Positions 23,734 to 32,880 of a stretch of DNA of 64,000 nucleotides are shown in pieces. The stretch's first letter is position 1, and each line of letters starts with the position of its first letter. Source of the stretch: Herbidospora yilanensis. GTDB taxonomy: Bacteria; Actinomycetota; Actinomycetes; Streptosporangiales; Streptosporangiaceae. A program made the translations under genes and the position numbers. The notes under the pieces were generated by a model. That model saw nothing but the letters and a program-made list of their open reading frames with translations. It was not told the DNA's origin and did no database searches. The DNA lies in assembly GCF_001570565.1 (NCBI RefSeq), contig NZ_BBXE01000033.1, positions 1 through 64,000 on the forward strand. The letters run 5' to 3'.

Positions 23734-24470
23734 AGGCCCGACTCGTTGGTGCGGACCAGGATCCGGCGGCACTCCTCACACCGCACGACCTCGTCGGGCT
23801 TGGCGGCCCGGATGGCGTTCAGGTCGGCGATCGACAACGTGGTGCGGCAACCGAGGCAGCGGCCGCCGTGGAGGAGGGCGGCGCCCACGCCGCTGGACTC
23901 GCGCAGCTTCTCGTAGAGGGCCAGCAGGTCGGCGGGGATCTCCCCGGCGATCGTCTTGCGGCGGGCGGTGACCTCGGAGCCGTCCTTGTCGATCTCGGCG
24001 AAGGCGGTGTCGCGGCGGCTCTCGGCGCCGACGAGGTCGGCGGTGATGGTCTCGCGTTCGGCGCGCAGGGCGTCGACGCGGGCGTCGGCCGTCTCGCGGC
24101 GTTCCATGATCTCCAGCACGACCTCTTCGAGGTCGCCCTGGCGGCGGTGCAGCGAGGCGATCTCGGACTGGAGGCCGGCCAGGTCGCGGGGGGAGGAGAC
24201 GGCGCCGGAGTCGAGGCGCTTCTGGTCGCGCTCGGCCCGCTGGCGGACGGCGTCGACGTCGGACTCGGCCTTCGACTGCTCGCGGCCCAGGTCGGCGGCC
24301 TCGGTCTCGGCGGCGATCATCTGGGTGGCGATCTGGGCCAGGCGTTTGCTCAGGTCGTCGATGCCGGCCAGTTCGGGGAGGGTGCGGCGGCGGTGGCGGA
24401 GCCGGTCGAGGGCTGCATCTTGCTCAGCCAGGTCGAGGAGTCGCTTCTGTGCGTCCGGTGCGGCTTTCAT
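23730..24470 (-). CDS. C4-type zinc-ribbon coiled-coil protein (DUF164/CT398 family)
   Basis: A 246-residue protein. A long coiled coil (residues about 5-180, rich in E/R/A/L heptads) is followed by a C-terminal zinc ribbon, CLGCR and CEECRR (two CxxC knuckles near residues 205 and 233). Family members are thought to bind nucleic acid. It lies 2 bp downstream of the Nif3 gene and is co-transcribed with it. The stop codon comes from the terminal TCAA of the neighbouring TnpB element, so the last residue or two may differ from the ancestral protein. Confidence 0.88.
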   Translation of the reverse strand: MKAAPDAQKRLLDLAEQDAALDRLRHRRRTLPELAGIDDLSKRLAQIATQMIAAETEAADLGREQSKAESDVDAVRQRAERDQKRLDSGAVSSPRDLAGLQSEIASLHRRQGDLEEVVLEIMERRETADARVDALRAERETITADLVGAESRRDTAFAEIDKDGSEVTARRKTIAGEIPADLLALYEKLRESSGVGAALLHGGRCLGCRTTLSIADLNAIRAAKPDEVVRCEECRRILVRTNESGL

Positions 24471-24472
24471 CC

Positions 24473-25303
24473 CTATCCTCGCTGTGCTGTTGTGGTCCAG
24501 GCGTCGGTGACCCTCTCGGAGACGCGCGCCTCCACATTATGGCCGGTCGCCGCGAGGGCCGTGGTCAGCCGTTCGGCGGCGTCGGTGAGCCAGGGCCACT
24601 CGGTGGCCCAGTGGGCGGCGTCGATCAGGGCGGGGCCGGCTTCCTCGGCGTACTCGCTGGCCGGATGGTGGCGCAGGTCGGCGGTGAGGAACACGTCGAC
24701 GGCGGCCCGCCTGGCCGCTCCGAGCAGGGAGTCTCCGGCGCCGCCGGAGACGGCGACGGTCTTCACCAGGCGGTCGGGGTCGCCGGAGACGCGCAGGCCC
24801 CCGGACGTCCGGGGCAGGCCGTGGGCGGCCAGCGCCGCGAACTTGGCCAGCGTCATCGACACCGGCAGCTCGCCCACCCGGCCGAGGCCCAGCCGGGGGC
24901 GGTCGGGCAGCGGGGCGAGCGGGCGCAGCGACCCGCTCAGGCCGACCGCGCGGGCCAGCGCGTCGGAGACGCCGGGGTCGGCGACGTCGGCGTTGGTGTG
25001 GGCGGTGTAGAGGCCGACGCCCGCCCTGATCAGGCGGTGGACGATGCGGCCCTTGGCGGTGGTGGCGGCGACCGAGGTGACGCCCCTGAGGTAGAGCGGA
25101 TGGTGGGTGACGATCAGGTCGGCGCCCCAGTCGAGGGCCTCGTCGGCGACGGCGGTCACCGGGTCGACGGCGAACAGCACCTTCCGCACCGGCTGGGCGG
25201 GGTCGCCGCAGACGAGGCCGACGGCGTCCCACGATTCCGCGGTGGCGGGGTCGTAGGCCGACTCCAGCGTGCGAATGACCGTTTGCAGGGTGGTCTCAGT
25301 CAC
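24473..25303 (-). CDS. Nif3-like dinuclear metal centre protein
   Basis: A 276-residue protein. The metal-binding HH motif is in VTHHPLYLRG, with WDAVGLVCGDP upstream and LYTAHTNAD and DVFLTADLRHHPASEYAE later, all standard for the NIF3/YbgI fold. Family members form hexameric toroids with two metals; the substrate is uncertain, and GTP cyclohydrolase I-like activity has been annotated without firm support. It is first of the Nif3, zinc-ribbon, RNase H/phosphatase set, now split by the TnpB element. Confidence 0.9.
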   Translation of the reverse strand: MTETTLQTVIRTLESAYDPATAESWDAVGLVCGDPAQPVRKVLFAVDPVTAVADEALDWGADLIVTHHPLYLRGVTSVAATTAKGRIVHRLIRAGVGLYTAHTNADVADPGVSDALARAVGLSGSLRPLAPLPDRPRLGLGRVGELPVSMTLAKFAALAAHGLPRTSGGLRVSGDPDRLVKTVAVSGGAGDSLLGAARRAAVDVFLTADLRHHPASEYAEEAGPALIDAAHWATEWPWLTDAAERLTTALAATGHNVEARVSERVTDAWTTTAQRG

Positions 25304-25340
25304 CCTGGGAGGTTACCGGCCGCCGGGTTAGCGTGGTTTC

Positions 25341-26762
25341 ATGCGCGTCGCCATCGTGGGAGCCGGGTTCGGCGGTCTGTGCATGGCCGTGAGACTGGCT
25401 CGAAAGGGCATTCCCCACGTCGTCTTCGAGAAGGGCGACGGGGTCGGCGGCACGTGGCGCGACAACACCTATCCCGGGGCGGGCTGCGACATCCCCTCCC
25501 ACCTGTACTCCTACTCGTTCGACCCCTACTGCGACTGGTCGCGGCGCTACCCGGGGCAGCCGGAGATCCTCGCCTACCTGGAGATGATCGCGGCCAGGTA
25601 CGGCGTGCGGCCGAGGTTCCGCACCGAGGTGACCGAGCTCGCCCACGACGGCGCCGGCTGGCTCGTCGTCACGCCCGGTTCGGCCGAGCGGTTCGACGTG
25701 GTGGTCACGGCCGTCGGGCAGCTCAACCGGCCGCGGGTGCCGGTCATCCCGGGCGCCGGGACCTTCGCGGGCGACGCCTTCCATTCGGCCCGCTGGGCGG
25801 GCCGCGACCTGGCGGGGAGGCGGGTCGCCGTCATCGGCACCGGGTCCTCGGCCGCGCAGCTCATCCCGCCGGTCGCCGCGACCGCCGAGCATCTGGACGT
25901 CTACCAGCGCACCCCCAACTGGGTGCTGCCGAAGGCCGACGCCGAGTTCGCGCCGCTGACCAGGGCGGTGTTCCGATGGGTGCCGGGGGCCCATCGGGCG
26001 TACCGGCGATGGTTCTTCGACTACGTCGAGAAGACGGTCTGGCCGGCCCTGGTCGGCGGGTGGAGCACCGACCTGATCAGGAGGACCGCGCTCGCCCACC
26101 TGCGCCGTCAGGTCCCCGACCCCGAACTACGCCGCAGGCTGACCCCCGCCTATCCGCCCGGCTGCAGACGGGTGGTCTTCGACAGCCACTTCTATCCCGC
26201 GCTGACCAGGCCGAACGTCGACCTGGTCACCGAGCCGATCGTCCGGATCGTCCCCGAAGGGGTGGAGACGCCCTCCGGGCTCAGAAGAGCCGACACGATC
26301 GTGTACGCCACCGGCTTCCGCTCCACCGAGTTCCTCCTGCCGATGGCCGTCACCAACGCCGACGGCCGCGACCTGCACGACCAGTGGAAGGACGGCGCCG
26401 AGGCCTACCTGGGCATGGCCGCCCCGGGCTTCCCCAACCTGTTCTTCCTGTACGGCCCCAACACCAACCTCGGCCACAACTCCATCGTCTACATGCTGGA
26501 GGCCCAGGTCGGGTACGTGCTGGGCTGCCTCGACCTGATCGCCCGGAGAGGCCGGATGGAGGTCACGGAGGAGGCGCTGGCGGCGTACACGACCGCTCTG
26601 AACAGGGCTCTGGCGGCCACGGTCTGGAACGGCGACTGCCGGAGCTGGTACAAGACCCCCGGCGGGAGGATCACCACCAACTGGCCGAGGACCGCCCGCG
26701 AATACCGGAGGATCACCCGGCGTCCCAGGCCAGGGGCATACAAGTTCGGGGCGGGGCGGTAA
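25341..26762 (+). CDS. Flavin-dependent monooxygenase (Baeyer-Villiger type)
   Basis: A 473-residue protein. FAD-binding GAGFGG (residues 7-12) is followed by GVGGTWRDNTYPGAGCD, typical of class B monooxygenases. AFHSARW near residue 151 is in the place of the FxGxxxHxxxW fingerprint but is shortened. The NADPH-binding GTGSSAAQ is near residue 170 and YATGF near 325. Such enzymes oxidise ketones to esters or act on N/S atoms. Gene order links it, by close spacing (36 bp), to two peptidase genes and a GNAT remnant. Substrate unknown. Confidence 0.87.
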   Translation: MRVAIVGAGFGGLCMAVRLARKGIPHVVFEKGDGVGGTWRDNTYPGAGCDIPSHLYSYSFDPYCDWSRRYPGQPEILAYLEMIAARYGVRPRFRTEVTELAHDGAGWLVVTPGSAERFDVVVTAVGQLNRPRVPVIPGAGTFAGDAFHSARWAGRDLAGRRVAVIGTGSSAAQLIPPVAATAEHLDVYQRTPNWVLPKADAEFAPLTRAVFRWVPGAHRAYRRWFFDYVEKTVWPALVGGWSTDLIRRTALAHLRRQVPDPELRRRLTPAYPPGCRRVVFDSHFYPALTRPNVDLVTEPIVRIVPEGVETPSGLRRADTIVYATGFRSTEFLLPMAVTNADGRDLHDQWKDGAEAYLGMAAPGFPNLFFLYGPNTNLGHNSIVYMLEAQVGYVLGCLDLIARRGRMEVTEEALAAYTTALNRALAATVWNGDCRSWYKTPGGRITTNWPRTAREYRRITRRPRPGAYKFGAGR

Positions 26763-26798
26763 CGTCCGGTAGACGCCCTCCCCGGAAGGAGCCCCGCC

Positions 26799-27821
26799 AT
26801 GCTGCACTTCGACGCGGTGGTGGCCGACACCCACAACGACCTCCTGATGGCGGTGGCCGCCCGCCCGCCGAAACACTGGGCCCGCTACTTCCGTGACACC
26901 TGGCTCCCCCAGCTCACCGAGGGCGGGGTGGACCTCCAGGTGCTGCCGGTGTTCATCGACGACTGGTACCGCCCCGAGGGCGCGCTGCGGCAGACCCTGC
27001 GCATGATCGAGGCCGCCCACGTGATCGCCGCCGAGGTCGACGAGGTGCGGCTCTGCCTCGACGGCGGCGACGTCTCCGCCGCCCTGGCCGACGGGAGGAT
27101 CGCGCTGGTCCTGGCCATGGAGAGCATGCCCGGCCTCGACTCCAGCGTCGAGCTCATCCCGACCCTCCACCGGCTCGGCGTGCGGGTGGCGTCGATCGCC
27201 CACTGGGGGCGGACCCCCCTGGCCGACGGCAGCGGCGAGGACGCCACCGGCTCCCGGCTGACCGCGGCGGGGGTCGAGGCCCTGGCGGCGATGGAGGACC
27301 TGGGTATCGTCTTCGACGTCTCCCACCTGGGCGCCTCCGGCGTGGCCCACGTGCTGGAACTGGCCCGGCGGCCGGTGATGGCGACCCACTCCTCGGCGCG
27401 GGCCCTGCTCGACCACCACCGGAACCTGACCGACGACCAGCTCCGCGGCGTCGCCGCCACGGGCGGCGTGATCTGCGTGAACTTCCTGCCGGCCTTCCTC
27501 ACCGAGCACCCCCGCAAGGTCACGGTCGACGACCTGGTCGACCACATCGCCCACATCGCCTCGGTGGCCGGCATCGAGCACGTGGGCCTCGGCCCCGACT
27601 TCATCCGCGAGGTCCTCCACGACGTCACCCCGCCCTGCTGCGAGGCCACCCCGTCGGGCCTCGACGTCGAGGCGGTGATCCCCGGCCTCGACGGCCCGCG
27701 CGGCCTGCCGCTGGTGACCGAGGCGCTGGAGAAGCACGGCTTCTCCCCCGAGGAGATCCGGCTGATCCTGGGTGAGAACGTGCTGCGCCTGTTCCGCGCC
27801 GAACTGGGGGTCCGCCGGTGA
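26799..27821 (+). CDS. Membrane dipeptidase (peptidase M19 family)
   Basis: A 340-residue protein. The metal ligands are seen as DTHND (residues 10-14), AMESMPG (Glu) and ATHSSAR plus HVGLGPDF. M19 enzymes hydrolyse dipeptides, including those with a D- or dehydro-residue, and some lactam compounds. There is no signal peptide, so it probably acts in the cytoplasm. It overlaps the M20 peptidase gene by 4 bp (GTGA), forming a coupled pair. Confidence 0.9.
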   Translation: MLHFDAVVADTHNDLLMAVAARPPKHWARYFRDTWLPQLTEGGVDLQVLPVFIDDWYRPEGALRQTLRMIEAAHVIAAEVDEVRLCLDGGDVSAALADGRIALVLAMESMPGLDSSVELIPTLHRLGVRVASIAHWGRTPLADGSGEDATGSRLTAAGVEALAAMEDLGIVFDVSHLGASGVAHVLELARRPVMATHSSARALLDHHRNLTDDQLRGVAATGGVICVNFLPAFLTEHPRKVTVDDLVDHIAHIASVAGIEHVGLGPDFIREVLHDVTPPCCEATPSGLDVEAVIPGLDGPRGLPLVTEALEKHGFSPEEIRLILGENVLRLFRAELGVRR

Positions 27822-28921
27822 ACCTCGGCGAGATGGTCGGCGACCTGGAGGAACTGGTCGGCTGCGAGTCGTTCTCCGCCGACCACGCGGCGGTGGCCAA
27901 GAGCGCCGAGGTGGTCGCCGAGGTCGGGGCCCGGCGGCTGGGCGCCGCGCCCGACCGGGTGACGATCCGGGGGGTGTCGCACCTGCGGTGGACCTTCGGG
28001 CCGCCGCGTGTGCTGCTGCTCGGCCACCACGACACGGTCTGGCCGATCGGCACCCTGCGCGACATGCCGTGGAGCTGCCGCGACGGCGTCGCCCGCGGCC
28101 CCGGCGTCTTCGACATGAAGGCCGGCCTGGTGCAGCTCTTCCACGCCCTGTCCGGCCTGCCCTCCCTCGACGGGGTGTCGGTGCTGGTCGTCGGCGACGA
28201 GGAGCTCGGCTCCCCCACCTCCCGACCACTGATCGAGCAGTCGGCCCGGGGCCTGTCGGCCGCGTTCGTCCTGGAGGCCAGCGCCGACGGCGGGGCGTTG
28301 AAACTGGCGCGGAAGGGCATCTCCCGGTACGAACTCCTGGTGCACGGCCGGGCCGCCCACGCCGGCCTCGAACCGGAGAAGGGCGCCAACGCCGGCATCG
28401 AGCTCGCGCACCAGATCATCGCCATCACGCGGATCGCCGGAACCGTGGCGTCGTCGTCCCGGCCGGGCGCCCTGTCGGTGACCCCGACGCTGATGTCGGC
28501 CGGCACGTCCACGAACACGATCCCCGCCCTCGGGCGGGTGGCGATCGACGTGCGGGTGCCCGACGTGGCCTCCCAGCAGCGGGTCGACGAGCTGATGCGG
28601 GCCCTCACGCCCGTCGTCGACGGAACCCGGCTCGAACTGCTCGGCGGCCCGAACCGCCCGCCCTTCGACGGGGCCTCCTCCGCCGCCCTGTTCGAGCGGG
28701 CCGTGGCGATCGCCGCCTCGCTCGGCATGCCCCCGCTGACCGGGGTGTCGGTCGGCGGCGCCTCCGACGGCAACTTCACCGCCGGGGTCGGCACCCCCAC
28801 CCTCGACGGGCTCGGCGCCCTCGGCGGCGGGGCCCACGCGCCCGAGGAGCACGTCCTGGTGGAGCACATGCCCGTCAGGGCCCGGCTGCTGACGGAACTG
28901 GTGCGGTCGGTGCTGGCGTGA
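27818..28921 (+). CDS. M20-family metallopeptidase (carboxypeptidase-like)
   Basis: A 367-residue protein. Zinc-binding motifs: GHHDTVWP (His, Asp), FDMKAGLVQ (bridging Asp), GDEELGS (catalytic Glu pair) and a C-terminal GGAHAPEEH. The dimerisation-domain signature is VHGRAAHAGLEPEKGANA. This pattern is that of the glutamate carboxypeptidase (CPG2)-like branch. It would release C-terminal amino acids or hydrolyse N-acylated ones. It couples to M19 upstream and to the GNAT remnant downstream (GTGA overlap at 28918). Confidence 0.92.
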   Translation: MNLGEMVGDLEELVGCESFSADHAAVAKSAEVVAEVGARRLGAAPDRVTIRGVSHLRWTFGPPRVLLLGHHDTVWPIGTLRDMPWSCRDGVARGPGVFDMKAGLVQLFHALSGLPSLDGVSVLVVGDEELGSPTSRPLIEQSARGLSAAFVLEASADGGALKLARKGISRYELLVHGRAAHAGLEPEKGANAGIELAHQIIAITRIAGTVASSSRPGALSVTPTLMSAGTSTNTIPALGRVAIDVRVPDVASQQRVDELMRALTPVVDGTRLELLGGPNRPPFDGASSAALFERAVAIAASLGMPPLTGVSVGGASDGNFTAGVGTPTLDGLGALGGGAHAPEEHVLVEHMPVRARLLTELVRSVLA

Positions 28922-29370
28922 TCGTGCGGGAACTGACCACCCTGGCCGAGTTCGAGGCCCTCTACGGGGTGTTCGACACCATCTGGCGGCCCCAGCCGTC
29001 GAACCCTCCGGTGACCGTGGAGCTGATGCGGGCCTTCTCCCACGCGGGCAACTACGTGGCGGGCGCGTTCGTCGACGGGCGGCTGACCGGAGGGTCGGTG
29101 GGCTTCTGCTCCCCGCCCGGCGAGGCGACGCTCCACTCCCACGTGACCGGGGCGGTCTCACCCGGGGCCGGGCTGGCGCTCAAGCGGCACCAGCGATCGT
29201 GGGCGCTGGCCCGCGGGATCTCGACGATCACGTGGACGTTCGACCCCCTCGTCCGGCGGAACGCCTACTTCAACCTGGTGAAGCTCGGGGCGCGGCCGGA
29301 GCGGTACTACGAGAACTTCTACGGCGCGATGGCCGACGAGGTGAACGCCGGCGACGATGTTCCGCGACGG
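28918..29370 (+). pseudogene. GNAT-like protein with an abnormal 3' end
   Basis: Starting at GTG 28918, about 145 residues match a GNAT-like family I recognise (FEALYGVFDTIWRPQPSNPP, ITWTFDPLVRRNAYFNLVKLGA, RYYENFYGAMADEVNAGDD). After that the frame has no stop until 30288 and runs antisense through the acyl-CoA synthetase gene, giving Arg/Pro-rich sequence with no family character. The normal end, a few residues past NAGD, appears to have been lost through a small deletion or frameshift between about 29355 and 29374. The end given here is approximate. Confidence 0.5.
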
Positions 29371-29373
29371 CGG

Positions 29374-30822
29374 CTACGTGTTGCGCTCGCCCTCGGACAG
29401 GTAGCGTTCCCGGACCTTCGTCCGCGACAACTTCCCCGTCGGCGTGCGGGGCAGTCGCTCCCGGAACTCGATCACCCGGGGATGCTTGAACCTCGCCAGC
29501 CGAGGCCCCAGGTGCTCCCTGAGCTCCTCCTCCGGCACCTTCTCCGCCGTCTGGACCAGCGCCACCACCGACTGTCCCCACTCCTCGTCGGGCACCCCGA
29601 TCACCGCGGCCTCGACCACGCCCGGGTGGCTCAGCAGGGCGGCCTCGATCTCGGCCGGGTAGATGTTCACCCCGCCGCTGACGATCAGGTCGGTGCGCCG
29701 GTCGAGCAGGTAGAGGTATCCGTCGGGGTCGAGGTAGCCGATGTCGCCGGGGGCGTACCAGTCGCCGCGTTTCGAGGCGGCCGTCTTCTCCGGGTCCTTG
29801 CGGTATTCGAAGGTGCCCAGCGACGACTTCACGTAGATCATTCCGGGCACGCCGGGCGGGACGTCCGCGCCGTTCTCGTCGAGGACGCGGGCCTCCATGC
29901 CGGGGACGGGGCGGCCGACCGTGCCGGGGCGGGCGAGCCACTCGCCGGGTTTGACGGCGAAGGCGATGGTCGACTCGGTCGAGCCGTAGTACTCGTAGAG
30001 GACCGGGCCGAACCAGTCCATCATCGCCCGCTTCACCGGTACGGGGCAGGCGGCGGCCGTGTGGGTGACCTGGCGCAGCGAGGAGACGTCGAAGCGTTCC
30101 CTGGTCTCGGCGGGCAGGCGGAGCATGCGGTGGAACATGGTCGGCACCATCATCGTGTCGGTCACGCGGTGGCGTTCGATCAGTTCCAGCACCGACTCCG
30201 GGTCGAACCTCGGGGTGATGACGACCGTGTGGCCGAGGTGGAGGGCGAACTGGGCGTGGGCGCAGGGGGCCGAGTGGTACATCGGTGAGGTCACCAGGTG
30301 CACGCCGTCGCCCGGGCGCAGGTCGAGCACCTCCTCGATGAACCACAGGTAGAGCGGCAGGACCTCTTCCGGGGTCTTGGACGTCCGGGGGCGCTGGACG
30401 CCCTTCGGGAACCCCGTGGTGCCGCTCGTGTACCACATGACCTGGCCGTACGTGCGGTCGGGCGGGTCGGTGACCGGGTTGCCCAGGGCCAGGGCGGCGA
30501 CGTCCTCCGGGGTCCGGACGACCAGTCTCGCGTCGCTGTCGGTGACGATGTAGCCGATCTCGGCCTCGGTGAGGTGCCAGTTGACCGGCACGTAGTAGAG
30601 GCCGGTCTGGCCGGTGGCCAGGAGCATGACCAGGGCGTCCAGGCCGTTGCGCAGCGTGCCGGCGACGACGTCGCCGGCGGACAGGCCCTGGTCGCGCAGG
30701 CCGTGGGAGACCTGGTTGGCGAGGGCGAGCAGTTCCCCGGCGCGGACCTCCGTGCCGTCGACGTCGATCACCGCGAGGCGGCCGGGGTCGGTCCGGGCGA
30801 TCAGGTAGAAGCTCGGGTCCAT
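29374..30822 (-). CDS. AMP-forming acyl-CoA synthetase (ANL superfamily)
   Basis: A 482-residue protein starting at ATG 30822 (MDPSFYLIARTDPGRLAVID). ATP-binding P loop is WYTSGTTGFPKG (residue ~130); YEYYGSTE and GDWYAPGDIGYLDPDG follow, and the catalytic Lys is in RTPTGKLSRTK near the C-terminus. It activates a carboxylic acid to its CoA thioester via the adenylate; the acid cannot be named, though FadD-like use of medium-chain or aromatic acids is usual. Divergent from a sensor kinase gene. The frame stays open far upstream, but that is antisense to other genes. Confidence 0.9.
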   Translation of the reverse strand: MDPSFYLIARTDPGRLAVIDVDGTEVRAGELLALANQVSHGLRDQGLSAGDVVAGTLRNGLDALVMLLATGQTGLYYVPVNWHLTEAEIGYIVTDSDARLVVRTPEDVAALALGNPVTDPPDRTYGQVMWYTSGTTGFPKGVQRPRTSKTPEEVLPLYLWFIEEVLDLRPGDGVHLVTSPMYHSAPCAHAQFALHLGHTVVITPRFDPESVLELIERHRVTDTMMVPTMFHRMLRLPAETRERFDVSSLRQVTHTAAACPVPVKRAMMDWFGPVLYEYYGSTESTIAFAVKPGEWLARPGTVGRPVPGMEARVLDENGADVPPGVPGMIYVKSSLGTFEYRKDPEKTAASKRGDWYAPGDIGYLDPDGYLYLLDRRTDLIVSGGVNIYPAEIEAALLSHPGVVEAAVIGVPDEEWGQSVVALVQTAEKVPEEELREHLGPRLARFKHPRVIEFRERLPRTPTGKLSRTKVRERYLSEGERNT

Positions 30823-30894
30823 ACGTCGAGCATCGCGCCAGACGACCTGTTTGCCCAGCCTTGACCACGTTGAGTAGCCGCTATTTGACGTTAT

Positions 30895-32268
30895 GTGATC
30901 ATCTGGGACATCAGGGGGAAGAGGTTGTTCGGATGGCACCGATGGTCGATGCGGGGCCGGTTGACGTTGGTCGCCGGTCTGGTCATGACGCTCCTGTGCC
31001 TGTCCGTGCTCGCGACCGCCCTCATCGGCCTGCGCGGGCTGGCGAGCCAGTACAACGTCGACCGGGTCGTGCGGGTCACCCTCAAGACCATCCACCTGCT
31101 GAAGAAGGACCAGATCCCGGACGTGCTGCCGAGCCAGGGCATCGCCGGGCTCCAGGTGATCCGGCCCGACGGGTCGGTCGAGTCGTCCAGCGTGCTGCTG
31201 CAGGGCAAGCCGCGGATGGCGTACTTCCAGCCGCCGAACACGACCGTGCGGCAGGACATGGTCCACTGCGACTCCAAGTTGTGGCCCGGCCAGTGCATGG
31301 TGATCGTCGCCATCCGCGTCTACAACCCCGACGGCGACTACCTGATCTACGCCGCCGACCCGGTGGTGCCCTGGTACGTCGACCCGCGCGCCGACCTGCT
31401 GCTGTTCCTCGGGGCGGGGCTCATCGTCGTGGTGACGACCTTCGGCACGTACTGGCTGATGGGCAAGGCGCTTCGGCCGGTCGACGCGATCAGCGAGGAG
31501 CTCGCCACGATCACCGGCAGCGATCTCGACCACCGGGTGCCGGTGCCGAAGCACCACGACGAGATCCGCCGCCTGGCCGAGACCGCCAACGCCACCCTCG
31601 ACCGCCTGGAGGAGGCCGTCGAGCAGCAGCGGCGGTTCGCCTCCGACGCCTCCCACGACCTGCGCAGCCCCCTCACCGCCATGCGCGCCGAGATCGAGGG
31701 CGCCCTGCTCGACGTCGAGACGACCGACTGGCGCGAGACCGGCGGGGCCATCCTGACCAGCGTCGACCGCCTGCAGGCCCTGGTGGACGACCTCCTCCAG
31801 ATCGCCCGCCTCGACTCCGGCGCCCCGGGGCGGATGGACCCCGTCGACCTCGGCCAGCTCGCCGCGGCCGAACTCGACCGCCGCCGACGCCGGGTGCGGA
31901 TCATCCGGGAGCTGGAGCCCGGCGTGGTCATCACGGGCGACCGCCTGCGCCTGGCCCGCGTGCTGACCAACCTGCTCGACAACGCCGAACGCCACGTCAA
32001 CTCGGTCGTCGTCGTCAAGGTCTACGAGGAGGACGGCTCCGGCGTCCTGGAGGTCGTGGACGACGGCGCCGGCGTCCCGCACGACAAGTGGGAGCACGTC
32101 TTCCAGCGGTTCACCCGCCTCGACGCCGCCCGCTCCCGCGACGCCGGAGGGACCGGCCTCGGGCTCGCCATCGCCCGCCAGATCTGCGAGAGCCACGGCG
32201 GCAGCCTCGGCATCGAGGACAGCGTGAAGGGCGCCCGGTTCGTGATGCGAATCCCCGTGTCGCGCTAG
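30895..32268 (+). CDS. HAMP-containing sensor histidine kinase without an adjacent response regulator
   Basis: A 457-residue protein with a GTG start; a downstream ATG at 30949 is an alternative. It has TM1 (about 22-46), an extracytoplasmic sensor of ~130 residues containing two Cys (VHCDSKLWPGQCMV), TM2 (about 178-200) and a HAMP region. The H box is RRFASDASHDLRSPLTAMRAE, the N box LTNLLDNAERH, and the ATP lid VDDGAGVPHDKW...GGTGLGLAIAR. A disulfide in the sensor is likely. The next gene encodes a TetR regulator rather than a response regulator, so its partner is elsewhere. Confidence 0.88.
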   Translation: MIIWDIRGKRLFGWHRWSMRGRLTLVAGLVMTLLCLSVLATALIGLRGLASQYNVDRVVRVTLKTIHLLKKDQIPDVLPSQGIAGLQVIRPDGSVESSSVLLQGKPRMAYFQPPNTTVRQDMVHCDSKLWPGQCMVIVAIRVYNPDGDYLIYAADPVVPWYVDPRADLLLFLGAGLIVVVTTFGTYWLMGKALRPVDAISEELATITGSDLDHRVPVPKHHDEIRRLAETANATLDRLEEAVEQQRRFASDASHDLRSPLTAMRAEIEGALLDVETTDWRETGGAILTSVDRLQALVDDLLQIARLDSGAPGRMDPVDLGQLAAAELDRRRRRVRIIRELEPGVVITGDRLRLARVLTNLLDNAERHVNSVVVVKVYEEDGSGVLEVVDDGAGVPHDKWEHVFQRFTRLDAARSRDAGGTGLGLAIARQICESHGGSLGIEDSVKGARFVMRIPVSR

Positions 32269-32277
32269 GGTTCCGAT

Positions 32278-32880
32278 GTGGCACGGGGAATCAGCCGAAT
32301 GCGCCGGGAGGATCTGCTCAAGGTCGCCTGCGACGTCATCGCGGCCCAGGGATTCGGGCACACCCGCACCGTCGACATCGCCCAGGCGGCGGGCGTGAGC
32401 CAGGCGCTGCTCTTCTACCATTTCGAGACGAAGGAGAAACTGTTCGCCGCGGCGTTCGGATACGCCGCCGAACGCGACCTCGACAATCTTGAGGCGCTTC
32501 TCGAATCGGCCGGGGGGCCGATCGACAAACTGCGGGCGATGCTCAAGTTGTATTCGCCGAGTGGTAAATCGAAATCGTGGGCGTTGTGGATCGACGCCTG
32601 GTCGGAATCGATGCGAAACCCGTCGCTCGAAGACGTCTCCCGGGCGCTTGACCTGCGGTGGAAGGACGCCCTGCGGGGAATCCTGGCGGCCGGGGCCGAA
32701 GACGGGGTCTTCGAGTGCCCCGACCCCGAAGGGGCGGCGTGGCGGTTGATGTCGCTGATCGACGGGCTGACGGTTCAGGTGACCGTGCACAAGAGGATGT
32801 TGACCCGGGCGCGGTTGTTCGAATTGGTGCGCACCGCGGCCGCCGTCGAACTCGGGCTGGAGCCCGATCAGCTCGCGTAG
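32278..32880 (+). CDS. TetR-family transcriptional regulator
   Basis: A 200-residue protein. The HTH is TVDIAQAAGVSQALLFYHFETKEKLFAAAF (residues ~38-67). The C-terminal helical domain has WALWIDAWSESMRNPSLEDV, which resembles TetR proteins of the BetI/AcrR C-terminal type. GTG start 9 bp after the kinase stop, so the two may be co-transcribed. It overlaps the 3' end of the convergent catabolic operon by 13 bp. A TetR-type inverted repeat at 40925-40938 in front of that operon makes the operon its likely target; this is inference. Confidence 0.87.
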   Translation: MARGISRMRREDLLKVACDVIAAQGFGHTRTVDIAQAAGVSQALLFYHFETKEKLFAAAFGYAAERDLDNLEALLESAGGPIDKLRAMLKLYSPSGKSKSWALWIDAWSESMRNPSLEDVSRALDLRWKDALRGILAAGAEDGVFECPDPEGAAWRLMSLIDGLTVQVTVHKRMLTRARLFELVRTAAAVELGLEPDQLA

